Below are positions 8,365 through 10,570 of a DNA stretch of 10,570 nucleotides, one piece after another; position 1 is the first letter of the stretch, and every line of letters starts with the position of its first letter. Source of the DNA: an uncultured Lachnospiraceae bacterium. GTDB lineage: Bacteria; Bacillota; Clostridia; Lachnospirales; Lachnospiraceae. The DNA lies in contig CAJUFQ010000038.1 of assembly GCA_910585625.1 (NCBI GenBank), positions 20,934 to 31,503 on the forward strand. The letters run 5' to 3'. The position numbers and the translations under genes were made by a program. The notes under the pieces were generated by a model. That model did not search any database. It had not been told where the DNA came from and worked only from the letters and a program-made list of their open reading frames with translations.

Positions 8365-8868
8365 TTATTTCTTTAAAGCCATTTCAATACAATTCCATCT
8401 TTCGCCCATACATAAATAGGATTCTACCTGGTCTGTAGTTATTTCTTTAAATCCACAGGATTCATAACACCGAATGGCAGCTATATTATTTTGAAACACA
8501 CCTAGAGAAACCTTCTGAACCTTTATAAATTCAAAGGCGTACTGAACAGCAAGAGAAACCATCTCTTTTCCGTACCCCTTCTTCCGCTGCAAATTATCGA
8601 CGATTACAAATCCCAGTCTAAGTTCGTCTTGATCATCATTCGGAAAACGCATTGTGAAATGACCAATAACCCCTGTTTCATCAAAAGCTGTCATTCCCCA
8701 GATATTAGCATTATCCTTATCTTTCTCATAATATAGATTCATGTCGCTGGCAGTAATTGGATAGTGGTTATATCGGTCAGCGCTCCATTGTCGAAAAGCA
8801 TATTCATCTGTAATCCAGCTTACAATATATTGTGCATCACAATTTTTATATGGTCTTAATTTAATCAT
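8365..8868 (-). CDS. GNAT-family N-acetyltransferase (RimJ/RimL-like)
   Basis: A 167-residue protein with the GNAT fold. The N-terminus MIKLRPYKNCDAQYIVSWI resembles the RimJ/RimL group. Strand beta4 (ELRLGFVIVDNLQRKKGYGKEM, residues about 82-103) contains the acetyl-CoA pyrophosphate loop Q/R-x-x-G-x-G as QRKKGYG. The later NNIAAIRCYESCGF stretch is the usual C-terminal motif B region. It transfers an acetyl group from acetyl-CoA to an amine; whether the acceptor is a protein N-terminus, an antibiotic or a small molecule cannot be told. The ATG at 8868 has GGAGAG 9 nt upstream. It is followed by truA on the same strand after a 124-nt AT-rich gap with no clear terminator, and the two may be co-transcribed. 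Confidence 0.88.
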   Translation of the reverse strand: MIKLRPYKNCDAQYIVSWITDEYAFRQWSADRYNHYPITASDMNLYYEKDKDNANIWGMTAFDETGVIGHFTMRFPNDDQDELRLGFVIVDNLQRKKGYGKEMVSLAVQYAFEFIKVQKVSLGVFQNNIAAIRCYESCGFKEITTDQVESYLCMGERWNCIEMALKK

Positions 8869-9179
8869 TTAAACAATCTCTCCATCTGCAAACTAATCTA
8901 AAGAAAATTAACGAGATACGCTTCTATTAGGCCTATAATATTCCATACGCAAATAATTATATCCTCCAAAACTATCTGTATCACCATTCTAATAAGAAAA
9001 TGTCCATATAGCAGCACAACCCATATGCCTACCTATAGGTTATCCATCCACATCCATGCAAGCGCAATTACAAAACAGTAATTTTCAATTAAGAACTCTG
9101 TGGGGACATTACTTACATCCATATGCAGAAATTCTCATGACATTAGTGTTGTATCAGTCGGCAGCACTAATTACCTAAG
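8869..9179. other. AT-rich gap with a possible degenerate gene fragment
   Basis: No intact gene is visible in this stretch. On the minus strand, 9024 down to 8908 reads as a short frame with one internal TAG (8989-8991). It holds the pieces MGCAAIWTFSY and NGDTDSFGGYNYLRMEYYRP, which look like composition-constrained coding sequence rather than random translation. I cannot assign a family with confidence. The rest has frequent stops in all frames. The few bases just left of it carry the GGAGAG ribosome binding site of the GNAT gene at 8868. Confidence 0.25.
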
Positions 9180-9275
9180 CTATAACCCAACGGCAGTAAC
9201 TCTGCTATTTTTATATTTAGTTGCAACATATGTTAATATTTCTTTTAAATCTTCTTTTCTGGCTTCTCGTACCAT
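9180..9275 (-). pseudogene. N-terminal remnant of a second GNAT acetyltransferase
   Basis: A 31-codon frame starting MVREARKEDLKEIL, the typical first strand and helix of a GNAT acetyltransferase, and ending at a TAG at 9180-9182. It has a strong ribosome binding site (GGGGGA, 6 nt upstream of the ATG at 9275), so it was once a real gene start. The sequence after residue about 17 no longer resembles the family, and no continuation with an acetyl-CoA loop is visible downstream in any frame. It is therefore a truncated gene whose remainder was deleted or replaced. It lies 21 nt after the toxin stop on the same strand. Confidence 0.5.
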
Positions 9276-9296
9276 TCTTATTCCCCCTGCATCCCA

Positions 9297-9608
9297 TTAC
9301 AATTTCTTCTGATAATCTTCTAATTGATGAAAGATTCCGGCTATATCCACAAAATCGGTCTTAATAGTAAATACAATGACATAATCCATCTGCCCTATAA
9401 CAGCCTCAAGGCAACCTCTTGTTGCCAAATACATATCCCTGCAACTGGGAAATTGCAGCGGATTTTCCTCAAGATGGTCATATATCTGTTCTATTTCATC
9501 CATCAAATGTTTGGCAACCAGCTCGTTTTTGAATTGATTTGTCAGGTACTGTAAAATATTATCAAGCAGTTCATGCGCACGTTCTGCAACACTTAAATTA
9601 TAAGCTAT
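9297..9608 (-). pseudogene. ParE/RelE-like toxin with apparent ATG-to-ATA start change
   Basis: The frame encodes about 103 residues, the normal size of a RelE/ParE-superfamily toxin. It opens with AYNLSVAERAHELLDNI (the N-terminal helices), continues through LMDEIEQIYDHLEENPLQFP, then strands MYLATRGCLEAVIGQMDYVIVFTI and a final IAGIFHQLEDY. RelE-type members cleave ribosome-bound mRNA; ParE-type members poison gyrase. Which applies cannot be told. The expected first codon at 9606-9608 reads ATA. It sits 7 nt after a good GAGG (9616-9619) and overlaps the antitoxin end by 11 nt, the usual layout for these pairs, so an ATG-to-ATA change is the simplest explanation. The first internal starts, the TTG/ATG pair at 9506/9503, would give a protein lacking the N-terminal helices. 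Confidence 0.75.
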
Positions 9609-9858
9609 GTTTTTTCCTCAATTCTGCCAAAGCTGTCCGGGCATCCCTGACATGTCAAGTTTCTATTTGCTGTTCTGACACTGCAACATCCCTATATACT
9701 GCAAGCCGGCGCATGATTTTTTCATAAACCTCCATGTCCATAATAACCATATGCCCATAGCCGTTTTGGGTAATACAAATAGGTTCGTCTGACTTGTGTC
9801 ACATATCGGAAATCTCCGAAGTATTTTTCAAATCTTTAACAGGTATAATATGTGGCAT
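9598..9858 (-). pseudogene. YefM/Phd-like antitoxin with two in-frame TGA codons
   Basis: An 86-codon frame with the typical start MPHIIPVKDLKNTSEIS, the conserved PICITQNGYGHMVIMDMEVYE core (DNA-binding and dimer part), and a C-terminal tail ARTALAELRKKHSL that would wrap the toxin. Family members repress their own operon and neutralise the toxin. Codons 20 (9799-9801) and 68 (9655-9657) are both TGA in an otherwise family-like frame. TGA serves as the normal stop of the response regulator in this window, so recoding is unlikely and the gene is probably dead. The ATG at 9858 has GGAGAG about 12 nt upstream. Together with the start-less toxin behind it, this is a decayed type II toxin-antitoxin pair. 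Confidence 0.8.
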
Positions 9859-9937
9859 TTCAGTTCTCTTCTCTCCGAACATAAATAAATGAAAGAAAAG
9901 TATTTTTCATCTCTTCCATTTTTATAAACATACCATA

Positions 9938-9946
9938 ATTATATCA
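9938..9946 (-). promoter_or_regulatory. Extended -10 promoter of the toxin-antitoxin pair
   Basis: On the minus strand a perfect TATAAT (9938-9943) is preceded by TGA, an extended -10 element. It lies about 80 nt upstream of the antitoxin ATG. The -35 position 17 nt further upstream is poor, as is common with extended -10 promoters. Assignment is by sequence match only. Confidence 0.45.
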
Positions 9947-10043
9947 TTCTATCAACTCAAATATTGATACGTTTTATTTTCAGAGTATAAAGACTGTTCT
10001 AAAAGCATTCCTACCGAAAAGCAACAGCTCCGAAATTATGTCT

Positions 10044-10074
10044 ATAAAAAACCGAGCATCTGATTGTTATGCCC
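10044..10074 (-). terminator. Intrinsic terminator after the small membrane peptide gene
   Basis: On the minus strand GGGCAT (10069-10074) pairs with ATGCTC (10054-10059), including one G-U, around a 9-nt loop, followed by GG and a six-T run (10046-10051). It begins 5 nt after the stop of the 31-codon gene and supports that frame being a real transcription unit. Confidence 0.55.
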
Positions 10075-10079
10075 ACACT

Positions 10080-10175
10080 CTAATTATCATCTTTATTGCC
10101 GTCTAACCATTTGATGATATAATGGAAAACCACACCACCCATAACAGCAACTAAACGCAAAGCCAGCATGTTCAT
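10080..10175 (-). CDS. 31-residue single-pass membrane peptide
   Basis: A very short frame, MNMLALRLVAVMGGVVFHYI followed by IKWLDGNKDDN. One hydrophobic segment (about residues 4-21) is followed by a basic-aromatic border and an acidic hydrophilic tail. Small peptides with this make-up are often seen beside mobile or toxin-related genes in Firmicutes, and some type I toxins look similar, but I do not recognise a named family and assign no function. The terminator hairpin starting 5 nt after its stop favours a genuine gene. The ribosome binding site is weak (AAGG about 11 nt upstream of the ATG at 10175), and a second ATG lies at 10169. A longer frame on the same strand over 10093-10320 is probably only its shadow. 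Confidence 0.45.
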   Translation of the reverse strand: MNMLALRLVAVMGGVVFHYIIKWLDGNKDDN

Positions 10176-10225
10176 AATAAGGCAGCCTTTTTCCGTTGCC
10201 GGACTGAGTGTGACAACATAACCAA

Positions 10226-10363
10226 ATGTACACGTACCGAAAAGCGTTTATGCCACCAGAAAAAGATGAGGTCACTGCCGCAGACATCACAGGCCACAAG
10301 ACGGCATTCGTGTACATCATTTACTATTGCGGACTACGTCGTGGAGAAGTCCTGACGATATAA
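10226..10363 (+). pseudogene. Tyrosine integrase fragment
   Basis: A 45-codon frame ending at a TAA at 10361-10363. Its last part, KTAFVYIIYYCGLRRGEVLTI, is the signature around the first catalytic arginine of phage/ICE tyrosine recombinases (GLRRGE). The N-terminal arm-binding region and all sequence after the first active-site box (the K, HxxR and catalytic Tyr parts) are missing, so it cannot recombine DNA. It points toward the 3' end of a tRNA-Lys gene about 160 nt away, the classic place for an integrase beside its attachment site. The ATG at 10226 may simply be internal to the lost gene; the frame is closed upstream by a TGA at 10211-10213. Confidence 0.65.
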
Positions 10364-10364
10364 A

Positions 10365-10450
10365 AAGTGTAGACATTTTGCAGACATTGTCCCTAAAAAA
10401 CTTTTTCTGCATACGAAATGCAGACATCCCGAAAGTGTAATCAAGTGTAA
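10365..10450. repeat. Cluster of short repeats between integrase remnant and tRNA
   Basis: AGACAT occurs at 10371-10376, and within CAGACAT at 10381-10387 and 10421-10427. AAGTGTA occurs at 10365, 10433 and 10443. A 6-bp inverted repeat, CTGCAT/ATGCAG, spans 10407-10423. Repeats of this size next to an integrase gene can be recombinase or accessory-factor sites, but no assignment is possible from sequence alone. Confidence 0.3.
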
Positions 10451-10476
10451 TTGAAATGCTTTTAAGGGCAAAACAA

Positions 10477-10505
10477 TGGGAATCCTTGAAAATCAAGGAT
10501 TCCCA
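10477..10505 (-). terminator. Strong 13-bp hairpin downstream of tRNA-Lys
   Basis: Positions 10477-10489 pair perfectly with 10493-10505 around an AAA loop. It lies 14 nt past the 3' end of the tRNA on the minus strand, and is followed there by CATTGTTTTG, a broken T tract. It is therefore most likely the tRNA transcript terminator or a processing structure. A mobile-element terminal repeat is the alternative. Confidence 0.5.
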
Positions 10506-10518
10506 CTAATTGAAAGAA

Positions 10519-10570
10519 TGAGACATCGGGGATTCGAACCCCGGACAACTTGATTAAAAGTCAAGTGCTC
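10519..10570 (-). tRNA. tRNA-Lys (anticodon UUU), 3' part; runs off the window
   Basis: On the minus strand the anticodon arm is CTTGA-CTTTTAA-TCAAG (anticodon TTT). The T arm is CGGGG-TTCGAAT-CCCCG, followed by the 7-nt 3' acceptor strand ATGTCTC and discriminator A at 10519. CCA is not encoded. The D arm and the 5' acceptor strand lie beyond the window. The anticodon decodes AAA/AAG lysine codons. The 3' end of this gene is a plausible attachment site for the integrase whose remnant lies just to the left. Confidence 0.92.

Noticed and set aside
9100..9312. A 70-codon plus-strand frame
   Set aside because: It is antisense to the GNAT remnant, which has family-like residues and a good ribosome binding site; this frame has neither.
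9655..9801. TGA recoding (selenocysteine or alternative code) in the antitoxin
   Set aside because: The response regulator ends normally at TGA, there is no selenocysteine insertion hairpin evident, and neighbouring genes show other kinds of damage, so plain nonsense mutations explain it better.
10093..10320. A 75-codon minus-strand frame
   Set aside because: It overlaps the integrase remnant antisense and the 31-residue peptide in another frame, is Cys/Tyr rich without a pattern, and lacks a ribosome binding site.
10371..10450. CRISPR-like array
   Set aside because: The repeats are only 6-8 bp, irregularly spaced and without uniform spacers.

Overview
The window looks like a chromosomal piece of a Gram-positive Firmicute, most likely a Clostridia/Lachnospiraceae-type gut bacterium. 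The evidence is MutS2 with a C-terminal Smr domain, an OmpR/histidine-kinase pair of low-GC Gram-positive style, strong AGGAGG-type ribosome binding sites, T-rich intrinsic terminators, and a YefM/ParE-like toxin-antitoxin locus. No database search was possible, so the taxon is an inference.

Left part (1-4720, plus strand): a structured RNA-like leader region (1 to about 150, shaped like 6S RNA but not proven) is followed by mutS2, an OmpR-family response regulator and its sensor histidine kinase. The three genes are tightly packed (19-nt gap, then a 4-nt overlap) and probably form one operon. All three are intact. A hairpin at 4700-4720 closes the convergent junction.

Middle part (4727-8868, minus strand): reading from right to left come a GNAT acetyltransferase, the tRNA pseudouridine synthase truA, and a type II restriction-modification module. 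The module is a C5-cytosine methyltransferase plus a putative PD-(D/E)XK endonuclease. The module is broken. The methyltransferase has an in-frame TAA between motif I and the catalytic motif IV. The endonuclease needs at least two one-base corrections to read through, and its upstream third lies in a stretch (5464-5744) that is easily missed as a gene. An 18-bp tandem repeat sits just upstream of the methyltransferase.

Right part (8869-10570): an AT-rich graveyard of accessory fragments. It holds a possible fragment of a tandem-Tyr/Asn-rich protein, the N-terminus of a second GNAT gene, a YefM-like antitoxin with two in-frame TGA codons, its ParE/RelE-like toxin whose start codon appears changed to ATA, a 31-residue membrane peptide gene with its own terminator, and a short piece of a tyrosine integrase pointing at a tRNA-Lys(UUU) gene that runs off the window end. 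The integrase remnant beside a tRNA suggests an old integration hotspot.

The housekeeping genes carry no frame errors while the restriction-modification, toxin-antitoxin, GNAT-fragment and integrase genes are all disrupted. That argues for real decay of selfish or defence genes rather than general sequencing error.
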